Source: Volutella citrinella (lineage: Eukaryota; Ascomycota; Sordariomycetes; Hypocreales; Nectriaceae). Taken from it: a stretch of DNA of 64,000 bases. Where the stretch lies: the NCBI GenBank assembly GCA_034401135.1, contig JAWZSP010000006.1, positions 1,674,001-1,738,000 of the forward strand. Reading direction: 5' to 3'. The notes below the pieces were generated by a model that saw nothing but the letters and a program-made list of their open reading frames with translations, did not search any database and was not told the DNA's origin. Shown piece after piece: positions 1 through 13,466 of this stretch. The translations under genes were made by a program, and so were the position numbers. Every line of letters starts with the position of its first letter. The first letter of the stretch is position 1.

Positions 1-3000
1 ATGGAGTCGACCGCAAATGAGCTGGAAGCAGCTCATGTCTAGCGCGCTGTCGTGCAAGGGCTCCAGGGCCGCCAGGCAATTGGCCAGTGACTTCCGCCCA
101 CCGCGACAGCCGCCAACACCTCTTTTGTCGCCAGTTTGATTGGGATGCTCGGCAGAGACGGCAGCGTGAGGTGCCCCGAAACTAGCGGGCTCGGAGGTCG
201 ACGAACCGGATACCTGGGATTTCCCAACAGCCTCTCCCACAGGGTCCATCTCATGTCGCCGGCAATGCAGCCTGCCAACATTGATGCACTGGATGGCTTA
301 TGGCGCATCATGAATGTCCACCTGCGACCGGACCTGTGTGATCCAACCTGACCGAAGTCATCGGGAACTGGGCTGGCCGGGTCCTTTCATCCGGCGGAAC
401 ATGGCCGGCGGCTTCTGAGAAGACAGCGTCCAGAGATGAATCGTTTCCCATTCCATGCTCTGCGTAAATGCAACATTGATGCTTGGGGGTGGCCCATCCA
501 ATTGCACCGCCCCTTGTATCGAAAGCCGTGCCGCAATGTTCTCGACAAACATGTCCTGCCTGATACTCGCACCTCGCGAGTCGATTGGCTCGCTTTGGGA
601 GAGCGCTGCTTCGCACGCTGTCACCTATCTGTGATGCAGTCAGTGCTTGGCGGTTTCAATTTACTACAATGTGTTTGCGACAGCTGCACACTGCCACTGA
701 TGCTCAGACAGGCCACGCAGGCAAAGAAATGATTGGCCTCTTTGTTGTCATTTGCCTCAGCGACGAGGCTGCAACACCTGCGCACAGCATGGGGCATCCC
801 CGATTCAAGATGTCGCCCCCGGTTGCTGAGTGGCTGTCCGTTGCTTGCCAACTCCAACAGTCCGCGCGTACGCCTACGAATGTCGACGCGGCTCCCAGAC
901 ACGACTGACACAAAATTCCTTACCCTTGGGTATTAGTCGAGACATTGTTGCGTGGCCCATTTAAGATTATTCCAAGTAAGCTTGAATGCTTAAACCCGAT
1001 CCGCCACTTCCCGCGCAGTGTTTTACATTATTATTGCACTTACACCGCCGCCCTGCCAAGAGGCGTGTCTGTTGCATCTTAGAACAGCGCCAGCAAACCC
1101 AGGGAGGCCAACGTTTGTGGGTTGGGGCTGTCTCGGTGCTTCTGTCTTGGCGCAACTGAGTATTTGATGCCAAGAGAGCATGGTCACGCCTCCATTTTTG
1201 TTCAGGTAACATCAGCACCTGCGTGACATGCTCGCTGAAGCAATTCCGTTCCTACCGGCCGGGGACACACTGTGCAAAGGATGCTGCATCGTGGCATCAG
1301 GTGAGGCGACCGGCCCGTACCCACTCGTCCATCGTCACGCAGCCCGAGCAGAGTCGAGTACCATGCAATGTTGCAATAATTAATTAGTCCTAATTATCGC
1401 AGAATCGATCTTGTCGATGCCACTAGGTATCGCCTCACAAACAAGAATGCTAGTCTCCAGGAAAGCTTGCACTTACAGACGTCGCGAATATTCGGTTCGC
1501 CATCGATACTCGATGGGGCGCCGTTTGAGCGGCACCTAAGTCATGGCGACACAGGTCTGACAGTCACACAACCTTGGGGCCGCCCCCGCCACTGAACCGG
1601 TCCGGGAACGGGATCTCCATTCCAGGTCCTCCCACCCACCACGCCCATAATGGATGGATGGAGCACATTGGCCTATGATACCAATCACGGCGCACCTGCG
1701 TCAGACCTGTTCGTGGAGGGGACGGTTTCTCTTCTGAACAATAGGCGGGCTCCTTTGTAACGAGGTTGTAATGGTCCATCCGGTTGGCAGGTAGACATCA
1801 ATTGTCTTGCGATTGCCTGGCTTGTCCGTCGATCACCAATCGTCGATTACAGAACGGTACAGCCATTGTGCTTAGTGGTTGGTGATCGGCACGAGGCCTT
1901 CTGGCATCCGCGTTGCGTCAATGACGATATATGTGATCTTGGCCCCGATCACATTGCATCACGGCAGAAACACATTGCTGCTGCAGATGCAGCGCCCTCA
2001 TCGCCAAGTCACCTCAATACAGATATCGAAAACCTTCCCTGTGCGGAGGCGACCTCCTATCATTGGCACGAAACCACTCAGCGGCCTAGGCTCCGTCACT
2101 CACGGCTGTCTTCGGCGGAACCCCCTTAATTACTAGCTTCCAGGCCCATTGGCGATCAGCAGATTGGCTTGGTTGGTTCAATTCGGGGATGGCCAACAAC
2201 TCGATGCTATCTCAACATTTCCATTCGTGCTGTTACTTTCCCGCGATGAGGCCTCAGCTGAGAGCAAATGCGCGTCGTTCCTTGCTGCCGGTGTGGAAGG
2301 GCCCATCACAGCCGAGCGACGACCCATCGCCCTCATCCACAGGAAGTAGATGCAAGGCACTCGTCGACGGAAAGACTTGGTGGGGGTGGCCCTTTGCCCT
2401 TTGAGACATCTATAGAAGATTGCAGTCCGCGTTCTTTCAGGTGCAGCAACCCTCGAAGTCACCTCATACTGCTGCACGGATACATGCCTCGCATCCACTC
2501 TGCATATCGTCGGCTCTTAGCGAACCTGCTTGACACTCAATGTACTAGTACTACCGCTCAAACGATGTACCGAGTTGACGGGTTAAGCTGAAACTCGACC
2601 TTTACACTGAGGGGCCTTTGCCTCTCCCCGCCTGCAACAAGCACCAGGATATGAACCAAGGTAGCGGTGCGAGCAGGTGTCAATGCTGCCTTCACAACTT
2701 GCACCACCTTGAAACCCCCACGCGAAAGGCTCCGCGGTCCACCTCTGGATGCGACAGTCCAGCACAGCGCATCTTCTTGCGTGCATACAGTTACATTGCA
2801 AGCATGGATGACAAGCCCCAGCTTTTAGACGCTCCTCCTTCTCACCCCTGTCCGTATGCACATGCAGACGCAACTCCAGGCTTTCGCCTCCAACCTTGTG
2901 ACCTTGAGCTGTGGGCGGGGCGGGGGGTGCCTTTTTTGGTCTCTTCTAAAATTACTCGGCGGGCAACAAGAACCCAAGCGCGCTAGAAAATGCCGTCGGA

Positions 3001-5981
3001 TACTCTGGGCGCCACATCGTGCGGGCGCGCCGCAGTTCAGATTATCGTGCACGCAGTTCACCCGGCGGGATCCTCTGCGGGCGGGCGGTGTCGAAATCGG
3101 CCTTGTCGCCACCATTGTCGCATTATCGGGGCTGCGATAGCGTTTCAGCTGCGGCAAGTCAGTGCCGCTGGGCGCCAACCAGCTCGCGATTTTCACGTCC
3201 GCTCGACCGAAGGCACCTATTTCATGAGAGAAAAGTCTCGGGCCCGGGTTGCCCTCAAGCCTGGCCGGCACCTCATACTCCCCCGCGTCGGATAAGTAGA
3301 ATTTAAGTGGTGGAGGCGATGCTGTTGCTTGGGAAACTGACCTATCTTGGACGAAGCATTGCCCAGGTGTGTGCAGAATCTTGCCCCTCCTTGCATGGAG
3401 GGGGATGGCTGAATGGCTGAATGCACCCAAGCATGGCAGAGCCCGCCCGTCATCCTTTCGTGCAGCCCAGCTGAGTGACAGTGCGCCAGTGTCCCGGATA
3501 CTTGGGTAGACTGATACTCCAGGCGTCGGTCAGGTTGAAGGCGACCAGAAGGAACAGCACTAGTCGTCGTAGTCGCCAACAAGTGCCACTATCGCATCGT
3601 CGTCGCCACGGGATCAGCTCCATCCCCCGCCACTGATATCGGGCAGCTTCCACACAAGGAAGAAGGATAGGCAATTGATACGACGATGATCTGTCGCCAA
3701 CAGGCCGTGCGCTTCCAACGCGAAACCCCGCGGGGCGGACTACTGCACGAGACTCTTTTGACGCCAACGATGCATATGTTGAAGAACCGTCAGATGAACT
3801 AAATAATTAGCAGTAAGCGACTTTCTCCAGGGGCAAGTGATTGCGACGGAGTGACATGAGCTTGACCATTCTCGACCAGAGCAGCCCCCTTCTCCGCTCG
3901 CCAAGTCATGTTGCTATCATCCCGCAGGCCATGTGGTTTGGGGAGGAACTAATACCGTAGTCAAGATGGATCCTGGATGCTCACCAGGCTCATCCATAAC
4001 GGCTTGGCGAGCAGGGCCCTGCTTGGTCCGCTTACAGCACCATCCATGGCAGTGCTGGCCAGTGAGGCTGGTGCCATAGGCGCGTTTGTGCGGCGCGCGC
4101 CGGTCATGCCTCGCCATGCCATGGTGCCAGCAGGTTGGAAAATGCCTCACCAGACACCATCATTGTCTATACAGTGGATCTCGCATTCAAGCACTGTCCC
4201 GAGCCCAATTCTACCTAGGCTAGGTGCCGCCCCCAAGCGCTGGGATCCTCAGGAGAGTCTCCCACCGTGTCTACCGCACGCTCAAAGTGCCAGCTCGCGG
4301 GTGAGTTGCCCCGCCAGTGTGCATGAGGTTGACGACATGTTTGATGAAGCGCCTGAGGGAGGCTCGACATGCAAGGCAGGCAAGGCGAACAAGCCTTCTC
4401 GGACGGCCATCTATACGTCGTATTCCGGCCTGAGTGCAAGTTGGCAGACGCCCAGCAGCAACGACTGCAAGGGTTGAGGTTACCAGCCAGCCAGGGCGTG
4501 AGGTCATACCCTGGGACGGACTTGGCGATTCGAAACCCAATTCTGCCACGTTGATCCACGCAACAATCAGTTATACTTTCCGCGGGCCTCGAACACCCGA
4601 CAGCTTTTGGTTCATCTTGGCGAGACGGAAGTCCGTCCCCTCGTGGCGCCCCCCAAGTCGAACCATGTGTAGCAGCTGGGCGTTGACCACGGGCGATCCA
4701 GTCACATCTCATCTCGGCGGCGAAACCATCACATCACCATTGGCGACACAGGTCCGATGGTGCCTCGACGGCCTAGGGATTCGACCCCTCCAACTCGGCT
4801 TTCCCGTGACGGACCAACGTGCGCCTGGATCAAGCTTATTTGATGGTGTCGTCTTGGCACACCTGCCAAGCATCGTGCTATTGGGCGCGGCGTCGTAACG
4901 CCATGGGATCAAGCTCGACGCAATGCGACCTTCAGGGCAAGCGCTTCCTCCTCCGTCCATTTTGACTCCACGTCTCCATAGGTCTTGGCTACATGGGACT
5001 AAGTATTTGTTTTCTTGTTGAGACGCCACGCAGAATGAGGGGTACGTCGTATACTTGGCCACCAGAGTGCCGCCGAATTTTTTCGCACACCCTCGCGCGC
5101 ACATCGTGGGAACTCAAGATGTCCGTGTACCGTCGCTTCGACGTGCGTGTGCGGCGCGACAGGATTCGCGAGAGCGCATGGGGGTCACTTTCCAATGAGG
5201 GAGACGCATTCGTACAGCAAAGCGTCAACGTACCAGAGCATATTGCCCTTCCAGCCCAAACCCTAAGCAGTTCGTTGGCACCTGATGGTGGCCGTCGATG
5301 GTTGACGCCTACCTACCCTGTAGCAGCCACCCATGTCGCGTCGTGAAAAATGGCATGCAGAAGCCCCTGTCACCGGCTTTCAGGCAATGCTGACCGCCGA
5401 AACATCATCTTCCTTTCCATCAGACCGGGACCGAGGATATCCAACTGCCGTCAACACACTCACATCTGCTGGCAACGTGGATTGGGCCTCGTGCATGTAG
5501 ATTCCGGGGCCCCATGGGGAGCATTCGTTTTTTTTTCATTACTAGCGTCCATTTCCAGGACGCCACGCAGAGATGAGAGACAAGGATGGGCTAGGGCCGG
5601 GGATGTTGGAGCCTTGCAGATATTTCTGTTGCGTAAAATCCTGGCAAGGTGTGTCATAGTTGAGTAGGACCGCTGCGAAATGGCATGATCAAAAACACAG
5701 TGCTTTTCACTATTCTCTGAAACCCGCAAGTACACCTGAACGAAGAGAACCAGCTCTTCTTTTATACCGAGAAGTTTTCGCGCAGTCTTTTCCTCCAACA
5801 CAACGGCTGCTCGCTTGGCAGCCTGTCTTTTTCGTCTCTTTCCATTTTGTATCCCGTTCGCACCCTTTCTTTCATTTGCATACTTCAAGGAGAGGAGATA
5901 CATTGCATGGTGTTTTTAGTTGCTTTCGTTACCATCGTATTGACATGTAGAACCCCCTGGGAGCTCACCGGACATTGTGCT
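1..5981. other. Long gene-free stretch at left edge
   Basis: I see no supportable gene here. Open frames reach about 200 codons on the minus strand (2825-3430) but have no recognisable motif, no spliceable partner exon and no conserved look. The sequence is of mixed composition, with short AT-rich patches such as 1373-1400. It may be true intergenic DNA or heavily decayed sequence. Confidence 0.5.
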
Positions 5982-7362
5982 CTAGAGCAAGCGACGTTGA
6001 AGAGGCAGGGCCACAATGACCATTGACGAAGCAAACATGAAAAAGCCCAAGAAGATGATGGCGGGCTGGAACCTGCCCATTCCGTATCCTGGGCTCACCG
6101 GTCGGGACAGCAGCGAAGCGGTAATGGGAGCCGTCAAGACGTTCCCGATGCCCTTGCCCAAGGCCATGATGCTGTAGATGGACGTCGGGTCATCTGACAG
6201 CATGGAGCCAAACTTGGGCCAAAAGATGGGGAACGAGCCGGCCATGCAACCGTAGATGATGGAAAAAGCCATGAGCGGAGCCAGAGTCCGCGAGAAGCCC
6301 CAGAGGAGCAGCGTGGCGAGGGAGGAGACGAAGGATGAGATGAAGACGAGGAGGAGGACGTTTGTGGTCCGGTCCGTCAGCCATCCGAATGCCACTTGGC
6401 CCAGGACGGCTGCTACGTTGTTGAGCGCAAGCATGAGGGCTCCCATGGTTCCGGAGAGTCCAATGATGGAGGCGTACGTGGGCAGATAGAGCGAGGGGAT
6501 GTAGTAGCCAAACCCCTGGAACAGGTTGGACAGGGCGAAGCAGTAGAAGAGCGGCTGCCGCAGGAAGCTGACATCAAACATGCGCAGCTGTCCGTGGCTC
6601 GACGCCGGGAGGCGGCCCCTGAGTGGGTAGAGACACGGGGCGACGAGCACAAACTGGGCGACGGCGACGACGCGCAGCGTGGTCTGGTAGCCGTACGCCG
6701 AGAGCAGCTTCTCGAGCACCAGGGGCCAGGCCAGGCCGGCGGTGCCGCTGCCGCCGTACATGACGCCGTAGGCGAAGCCCCTGCGGCGGACGAACCACTC
6801 GTTGAGCATGCTGAGGGCGGGGAAGTAGAGCATGGCGAAGCCGAGGCCGAAGAGGGCGCCCTGGGTCGCGACCAGGCCCGGGACGGACGTGCAGAAGGAC
6901 GCGGCCACGAGGGACAGCACGCAAGTGGCCCAGCCGGCGGCCACGATGTACCGCTGCCAGCGCCGGAAGCGCTTGACGAGTGGCGTGGCGATGGGGGCCC
7001 CGAGGAAGTACATGCTAGTGGACACGGTTCCGATGGCGGCAACGAGCGTCTTGTGATCCTGGAAGGCCGGGTGGTTGGTGTAGTAGTCCTGGAAGACACC
7101 AAACGAGATTGCGAAGCCTTTGGAGCGAAGTCTGTTACTAAACCAAACCATGCAGGGGAAGAAGGGAATCCGGAAGTGAAGGAGAGGGCTCATTACCCCA
7201 GACGAGGGCCTCAATCATGAAGCAGGCGCCGAGGAACAGCCATGCCTGGATGCCGCCGTCGGCCGGGGCCAGTGACTGTGCGCGGGGCTCGAGTTGCTCG
7301 AGCTCCGAGTCATTGGCGGCGGGCGTCTGTACGACGGAGAGGGTGACGAGCTCGGTGGCCAT
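5982..7362 (-). CDS. MFS transporter, monocarboxylate-transporter type
   Basis: Predicted plasma-membrane major-facilitator transporter of 433 aa, of the fungal family related to mammalian monocarboxylate transporters. Two exons: 7362-7197 and 7117-5982, with a 79-nt GT-AG intron (7118-7196). The splice restores the family's N-terminal signature: exon 1 ends with a GGIQAW motif leading into TM1 (EALVWG), and exon 2 continues FAISFGVFQDYY. Twelve hydrophobic segments are readable, with the loop between TM2 and TM3 and the RRRGFAYG stretch after TM4 typical of MFS. The substrate (a short organic acid, or riboflavin or nicotinate as in other members) cannot be told from sequence. A TATA-like box lies at 7451-7457, about 90 nt upstream. 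The next minus-strand gene upstream is another transporter of the same superfamily branch. Family call is firm; substrate is unknown. Confidence 0.9.
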
Positions 7363-8229
7363 GGCGTCCGCAAGAGCAAAAGCTGTGGCGGTCTGTTGAA
7401 AAGCCGGCGATGTTGTGGTTGGACGCTGCTCTTTCAGTTGGAGGAAGTCGTTTTATAGAGATTCGGCGGCCCGCGGACAACGAGTTGGGGCCGGGCGCCG
7501 CGGAGGGGTTTGCATGGCCCATGAGTCACAGATCATAGGGCGCATGCCAAATAAGTCACGTAAGCCAGAGCAGCGGCGACATATGTAGTTGGAGCGTTGG
7601 CGGCTCGGGATGGGAAGCCGGAGTGGAGTTGAAGGAGATCGGGCTGAAGTTGCATCTACGAGCTGCACGACACGGGGTTTTAACTAATAAAAGGGAGATG
7701 GAAGGCTCGAAACGAGAACTGGAAAGACGTCCAAGGTCTGCTGTTCAGGGAAGGCGCGTTTGACATTGTTACCCCGGGTTATGTTGGTGGGTCGCTTCGG
7801 GATCCCGTCCCGGGCGTTGACTTGACCGGTCTCGGTACCCGGGTCTAGGAGGTCCGAGTCAAGCACTGGGCCGAGTCAACCACGACCTGCTTGATTGGTC
7901 CAGGCGGATTACATTACAAAACACAGCTCTCTATTGGATCTATCTACTTCATAAGGGGTGAGGATCAGACGCTGAATATCACGGAAGAGAAGCCGATGGG
8001 CGTTGAAACTGCCAGTACAGACTCAACTGATGCAGTTCAATACGCAAAGTGACCAGAATTCGAATTCTATAACCTCTATACGCCTCTTCTTTATGTCCAA
8101 AACCCAGTCATTCAGCAGACACACAAAAGACCCAAGCCGTGAGAACTCCTGCCATGAAACTCCTTCCCATGCCGTGCAATCCAAGGACATGTCCCTGTGT
8201 CTTGGACGCAGTCTTAACTTTTGCTATAC
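7363..8229. other. Intergenic region between two MFS genes
   Basis: 867 nt holding the promoter of the gene at 5982-7362 and the 3' flank of the gene at 8230-9577. Apart from the TATA-like box at 7451-7457 I see no feature. Confidence 0.6.
7451..7457 (-). promoter_or_regulatory. TATA-like box of the first MFS gene
   Basis: TATAAAA on the minus strand, about 90 nt before the ATG at 7362. Position and sequence fit a core promoter element; no transcription start is known. Confidence 0.5.
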
Positions 8230-9577
8230 TCAAAAAACAGCCTTCAACTTCCACCCTGTCGCCATGCCTCTCGCTACAGCAAACGCGATAACAGATGCAG
8301 CGTACGTGGCGCCGGCGATGATGATCAGCCCGTTGTACGACCCACCCTGGGATTGCAGAGCAGCGCCAGCAAGCGGGATACCGGTCAGGCAGCCGATGCT
8401 GGACAGGGCAAACGCCGTGCCATTCCTCTTGCCGTAGTCCTCGATTCTGCACATCTTGCCAATGCACACGGGCGACATGCTGATGGCGGCCCCGGAGAAG
8501 AAGCCGTAGAAGATGGCCAGGGCGATGATGCCGGAGTCGTTGCCAGGGCCCAGTGGCAGCCACAGGCCAAACATGAGCGCCGTGCACGCCAGCGCCGTGA
8601 CGACCATGACGTTGAAGACGCCCAGCTTGTCGGCCGCGAGGCCGGGCAGGGCGCGGCCAGGGATGGCGCCGGCGTTGAGGAAGACGTTGAGGAGGTAGGC
8701 GGTGCGGTGGTCCATGCCCATGTGGATGGCGTACGAAGAGATGTACGTGTACGGGATGAAGACGGCAAACTCGACCAGGAAGACGGCCAGCGTCGTGGTG
8801 GCGTACTTGAGGTCGCGCAGCGCCTTGAGGTCGACGGCCGCGCTGGCCTCCTTGCTCGGGGGCAGACGCTTCTCGAGGAGGTAGCACGCCGAGGCGCCGA
8901 AGAAGACGAAGACGAGCGCCACGGCGCGGATGGCCCATGCGAAGCCAATGGTCGGGGCCATGTAGATGATGATGAGGGGGAAGACAATGCCGCCGGTGCC
9001 GCCGGCCGTGCAGGCCACGCCGGTTGCCAGCCCGCGCCGCTTCTCGAACCAGTGGCCGATGGCTGAGATGCTGGGGTTGAAGAGCATGGACGACGAGATG
9101 CCCCCGAGGACGCCAAAGGAGAGCAGGAACTGGTAGAACTCTTGGTGGTGTTAGTCTTGAGGTTGAGTAACTCGAGGCAAAAAGGGGGTTTAGGTACCTG
9201 TGCAGAAACTCATGCATACCATGGAAGCCACTATCCCTACACTCCCGGGGATGATGAGCAGTCTGATGTTGTAGGCATCGAAAATGGGCCCTTTTTTTTG
9301 TAAGTCAGTCAGTCACACGACCGGGCATGTCTGGATCAGGGATGGGAGACTCACCGACTTGGGCGCCGCAAAAGTAGAGAAAAAAGGCATAAGTGCTGAG
9401 GATCCAGCCCACGGTCGACACGGGGGTACCTGGCAACTCGTTCTCAGATATCCAGGCGTGCAGGACGTTGAGGGTGTTGAGCAGGCCCATGGCCGGTATC
9501 ATGGCGCACCAGGCGCCGAGGACGACCAGCCATGCCTCGAGCCCGCCCTCTGGGTAGTCTGATACCGCAGTGCCCAT
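8230..9577 (-). CDS. MFS transporter, monocarboxylate-transporter type (second)
   Basis: Predicted 408-aa membrane transporter of the fungal MCH/monocarboxylate-like MFS group. Three exons: 9577-9355, 9290-9198 and 9140-8230; introns of 64 nt (9291-9354) and 57 nt (9141-9197). The N-terminus carries the PEGGLEAW motif followed by TM1; exon 2 supplies VGPIFDAYN, the usual TM2-TM3 segment; exon 3 has the WFEKRRGLATG loop and the remaining helices. The acceptor of intron 1 follows a run of eight A, which is unusual but is the only one that keeps the frame and the conserved GPIFD motif. It is not a close copy of the neighbouring transporter at 5982-7362: the two differ in TM1-TM3 and intron positions, so a recent tandem duplication is unlikely. 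Substrate unknown. Confidence 0.88.
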
Positions 9578-11399
9578 GGCGTGTATAAGACGAGCCGCTT
9601 TTTTTACGGTGTTTGGCGCGGAGACGAGACGGCTGTCTAGGGGGCTTGTTCCGGTTCCACAAGAGATCGGGATGAAGATGGGGCAACGAACTTCCCCGAC
9701 TTGGCCCTTCCCTTGGCTTCTATTTAGCATCCGTATCGTCTGCTCGCAATTAGACGCCATCCAAGTGGAGGATTTGCACATTTGGGACGAAACTGGTCGG
9801 CATCTGGCCCCCACCATACCAAACGGCTGGTGGCTGGCTGCAGCCGGGCGTGACGATCGTTGTTGCACGACTCGAGTCAGGGTCTCTTTTTTCGGCGTTG
9901 CAGCAGAAGATGCAAGGGACGGCCCACGCGATGGATTCGGCCGACAGGGGACTTCTCGACGGCTGTTGGTGACTGCTGCGGCTTGCTGCCCCGTTAGTAA
10001 TTCTCCGAAGCGTCCGGCCCCGAAGATCCCCGTCCAGCGCCCGCCGGCAGTGCCGTGTCCCCCCGTCGGTGATGGATATCTCGGATCCGTGCCCTCGCGG
10101 TCTTGACGCGGACATTGGCTGTTAGGTGTTGGCGGATTCACACTAGTGCAACTACATCCATGACGCGCAGCAGCATAAGCAATTTGACCGCCCCTTGTTG
10201 AGCAACACCGAGGAAGCTACGCAGGCGCGTGGCCGCCATGGAACACAGGTGCCGGGTTAGTCGTAGTTGTGGCTGGACGTGGCTAGGCGCAGTTGCGTAT
10301 ATGGCCAGCACCCCTTGTCAGGAGAACTGCTTCGGTCGTGTTATTAATAGTCTAATGCTACCCAACTTTCCCACGCTATGCAGACTATCAAACTTTGTCT
10401 TATAATGTCTTGCCTGTTCAATAGTATTGTCGACCCCAACGGGAATCCAGGGCTTTGACCTATTCCAAAAATAAGACCGAGCTACAGGCGCAAGACTGCA
10501 GATGGATGGCCAAGGGTGCAGTGTTCCTGTCGACGGGGCACATCTCGGGGGTAATTGACCATCTCCAAGGCAAGTTGTCAACAATCTCGAACACGTGGCG
10601 ACAAAGAATGGAAACTACCCGGCAAGTGCGACGATGCAGATCCCCCAGGCCAGTTGAACGCCCTGACTATGCTGATCAATACCCAGGCCTATGTAAAACC
10701 CGGTGGATCCCATGCCCCTACTCCATTGGCCTGTGCAGATTCCAGATGTTGATGCTAAGGCATGACACAGCATGACACAGCAAATGCTTGAGGAAGGCGA
10801 TCGTGGAGGGACCTGCTGGCCAGCTTGCTGGGGCGCGATCGGACTGCCGCTTCCTTCCTCTTATGGTGCAGCATGTCGAGGCGAGGAAGCCGGATCCTCC
10901 CCACCCGCACCTTCCGCATGGGGATTCTTTCCAGTTTGCGCATCTGAACATGTTGGGACTGATAACAACCTGCCACTGGTGAGCCACATGATGGTCCCGA
11001 GAGGGGTGATTGGCTTATGCTGTGTCTCTGGACGTCGCCCGGGCAATGCCACTCGCTTCCGTCACCCACCGAGAATGAATTCAGACTTTGACGACTACAA
11101 GATCCTCACCTACCCGGACGCACACCTCTGCCCACATAAAACTCTACTGGGCGTATCTAAAACCTAGATGGGATTTCTCTGTCGGCCAGAGACGTGGCCA
11201 AGGGCTACCGCGAGGCCACCACGAGGTGCTGGGTGCCCCGAGATCAGCCGACTTCGCCCTTCAGCATGGGCAGCGCGCCCCTCACGTTCGGCGATCCATC
11301 AACGTGGATGGAAAATGCTACTGCATCATGCATCGCGTCAACGGCGCCACGTCGCATGAGCATGGCCCGGGCGTGGCGTTGCTGGGCGATAAGCCTTGT
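9578..11399. other. Intergenic region, no gene seen
   Basis: 1.8 kb between two minus-strand genes. A weak TATA-like CTAAATAG lies at about 9719-9726 (minus), roughly 145 nt upstream of the ATG at 9577. Open frames here have no motif and overlap each other in several frames. Confidence 0.55.
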
Positions 11400-13466
11400 C
11401 TAGGTCCTGGCCATTACGCCACGCTGGGCCGCAATCCAGGATTTGAGCAGCCCCCACGGTATACCAATAAAAAACGAGGGAACACCAACGATTCCGATGA
11501 GCGTGATGCAAAGTGTGAAACTGAACTTCCAATCGAACACCACAATCCAAAGAACCAATCCGCAGAGGAGGGCGCAAACTAGTGCCCTTGCGCATCGCTT
11601 CCCCCAAACACCCCACGTCGTAATGTGCACGTAAAAGAACAACATTACTCCGACCAAGGAGGCGTTCAAAATGGTGTACATGCGAAGAAAAAGACAAGCT
11701 ATTCTGTTGTTTGACGCCTGCATCGGGTCAAGCAGAGAATTGGGGACCAGGATTTCTGCCATGAGGTAGGGCAGGCCCACTGTTAGGATGATCAGAGGAG
11801 AATAGCCCAACAGGTCCCGGTACGCGTTTCGACTGGTTTCTACCAGGAACGAGATGTCGGGGTTGAGCTTCTCTTGCAGAATTGGCCGAGGCAAAGGCGA
11901 CTGTCTTACGTCGATGGCTTCCTCCCGCTCGTGCGATTCAGGCTGCTGATGAGGCAGTGCCTGCGGCCAAGAGGCGTTCGATGAGGAGACCAGCCGTGGC
12001 TTCGAGGTCGACGGAAGCCTCTTGGTGTCCCACACGACAGTGATGAACAGCTGGAAAACTAGCGCCATTGGGCCTGCAAGAAGGATCATTGGGAGGATCT
12101 GTCCAAACTTCCACTCGTTCTCCGACGGACCAAAGTCTCGAAGCTGGGCCAACCGCACCAGAGCCCAGAGGCCGGAGAAGACGACCGAAACGACCTATTG
12201 CCGTTAGTTTATGCTCCGGGGCGGCATTGGTGATGGCACACACCTCGCTGGTCATGGAGCGATACACGTCTACAATCATCCTGGTGGTGACGTATGGAGA
12301 CGTACAGAAGGGGAGCCAGACCATGGCCATGATCATTGCTGTTCGATGGCTCTGCCTGTGTAAGTAGCGGCTCCAAGTATCCTGAAGCCTGTCGTGGATG
12401 GAAACTAAACCACTGTCTATCCAGTTGGACAGGCCTGTCGAGGTGCTCTCGAACAATTTGCCCACTCTCACCACGAAGCCGTTGCTCAGCAGCAGCAATG
12501 CGTAGATCATGTTATAGAGCGCAAGGCTCTCACTCCGCATGCTTCCCTTAAAAAAGCACACGGCCGGTGAGTTCACCAGCACTCTGACCCATCCAAAGGC
12601 CCCGTATCTCATGAGAGGCTTCGTCCGAAACGGTGCGTTGGTGATTCTTCCCCCGAGATCTAGTTCTGGGACAAGTTCGGATTTCTCATACGAGGAACCG
12701 AAGCCGCCGAGGTGACTCGAATCTACGTAATCGCCGTCCCGCCGAGCAAGGTCGAAATGGCCGGTTGGTATGATTGCGGCGAATAGAAGGACTGCCAGGG
12801 CGGACATGAGGAGCAACCTCCACGTGCGAGCCCACGCATTGTCGTGCAGGTAGGACCGGACGCACGTCAGGGCGGAAATGTGCGTGACTGCCGACAACCA
12901 GACCAGGTAGACGATGGTCTGCCAGTGGTATGCGGAGAGGCCGCATTGTAATTGTGCATAGCCGCTGACAGCAATGGCGATTCCGGTGATGAGCTGGGTG
13001 TCTGCGAGGGCAAGAATACACTTCAAGCACGCTGTGAGCAAGCAACAAAGATTAAGAGCTAGGAATATGATGACGCAAACCTACCTTTCGAAAGGCCTTC
13101 GAGACTGGAGTTTCCTCATCGGTGTCGTGCCGCTGCTGAAATCGAAATCTGCTCGGCAGGCGGCGTCGCAGGAGCTGGATGGCATCGTAGCAGAGCACAT
13201 CGACAGGATTTGGCCGGTGCTGGTCGACGGGGGTGGAGCGAAAGGTCGGCTTGTGCGGGTTGAACTGAAACAGATAGTAGGCTATCAACATAAAGATGGT
13301 AAGGAAGGATGAGATGGCGAAGCTAAGGAGGACCTGGATCATGGATGCACGGTCAGTCAGACAACACCCCGTCCTTCAACCGATGGAAATTCACCCCAAG
13401 ACCGGATATATCTTCGTATGGCTCAAAGTCGGTGGGTATGTCGGCGCAGCTGTACGAACAGCTCAT
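11400..13466 (-). CDS. Polytopic fungal membrane protein of unknown function
   Basis: Predicted 630-aa integral membrane protein of a common but uncharacterised filamentous-fungal family. Four exons: 13466-13395, 13333-13085, 13020-12244 and 12194-11400; introns of 61, 64 and 49 nt. Splicing yields the typical N-terminus: a short cysteine-bearing leader, then ADIPTDFEPYEDISGLG followed by TM1. Exon 3 opens with CILALADTQLITG, the family's best conserved stretch, then several helices. Helices continue to the C-terminus, with a charged, disordered insert around residues 400-460 of the model. The first exon is only 24 codons and would be missed without the motif. The acceptor for exon 3 is a TTGAAG, chosen because the alternative CACAG breaks the frame. 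No function is known for the family to my knowledge. Confidence 0.82.

Noticed and set aside
2825..3430. 201-codon minus-strand frame in the left gene-free region
   Set aside because: Arg/Pro/Ser-rich with no hydrophobic pattern, no motif and no spliceable neighbour.
6396..7220. 274-codon plus-strand frame
   Set aside because: Antisense of the first MFS transporter; composition is Glu/Gly/Arg-rich and motif-free.
8108..9217. 369-codon minus-strand frame
   Set aside because: Same-strand shadow of the second MFS transporter in another frame, His/Arg/Pro-rich.
5982..9577. A secondary-metabolite cluster around the transporters and the TF-exporter pair
   Set aside because: No polyketide synthase, peptide synthetase, terpene cyclase or P450 is present anywhere in the window.
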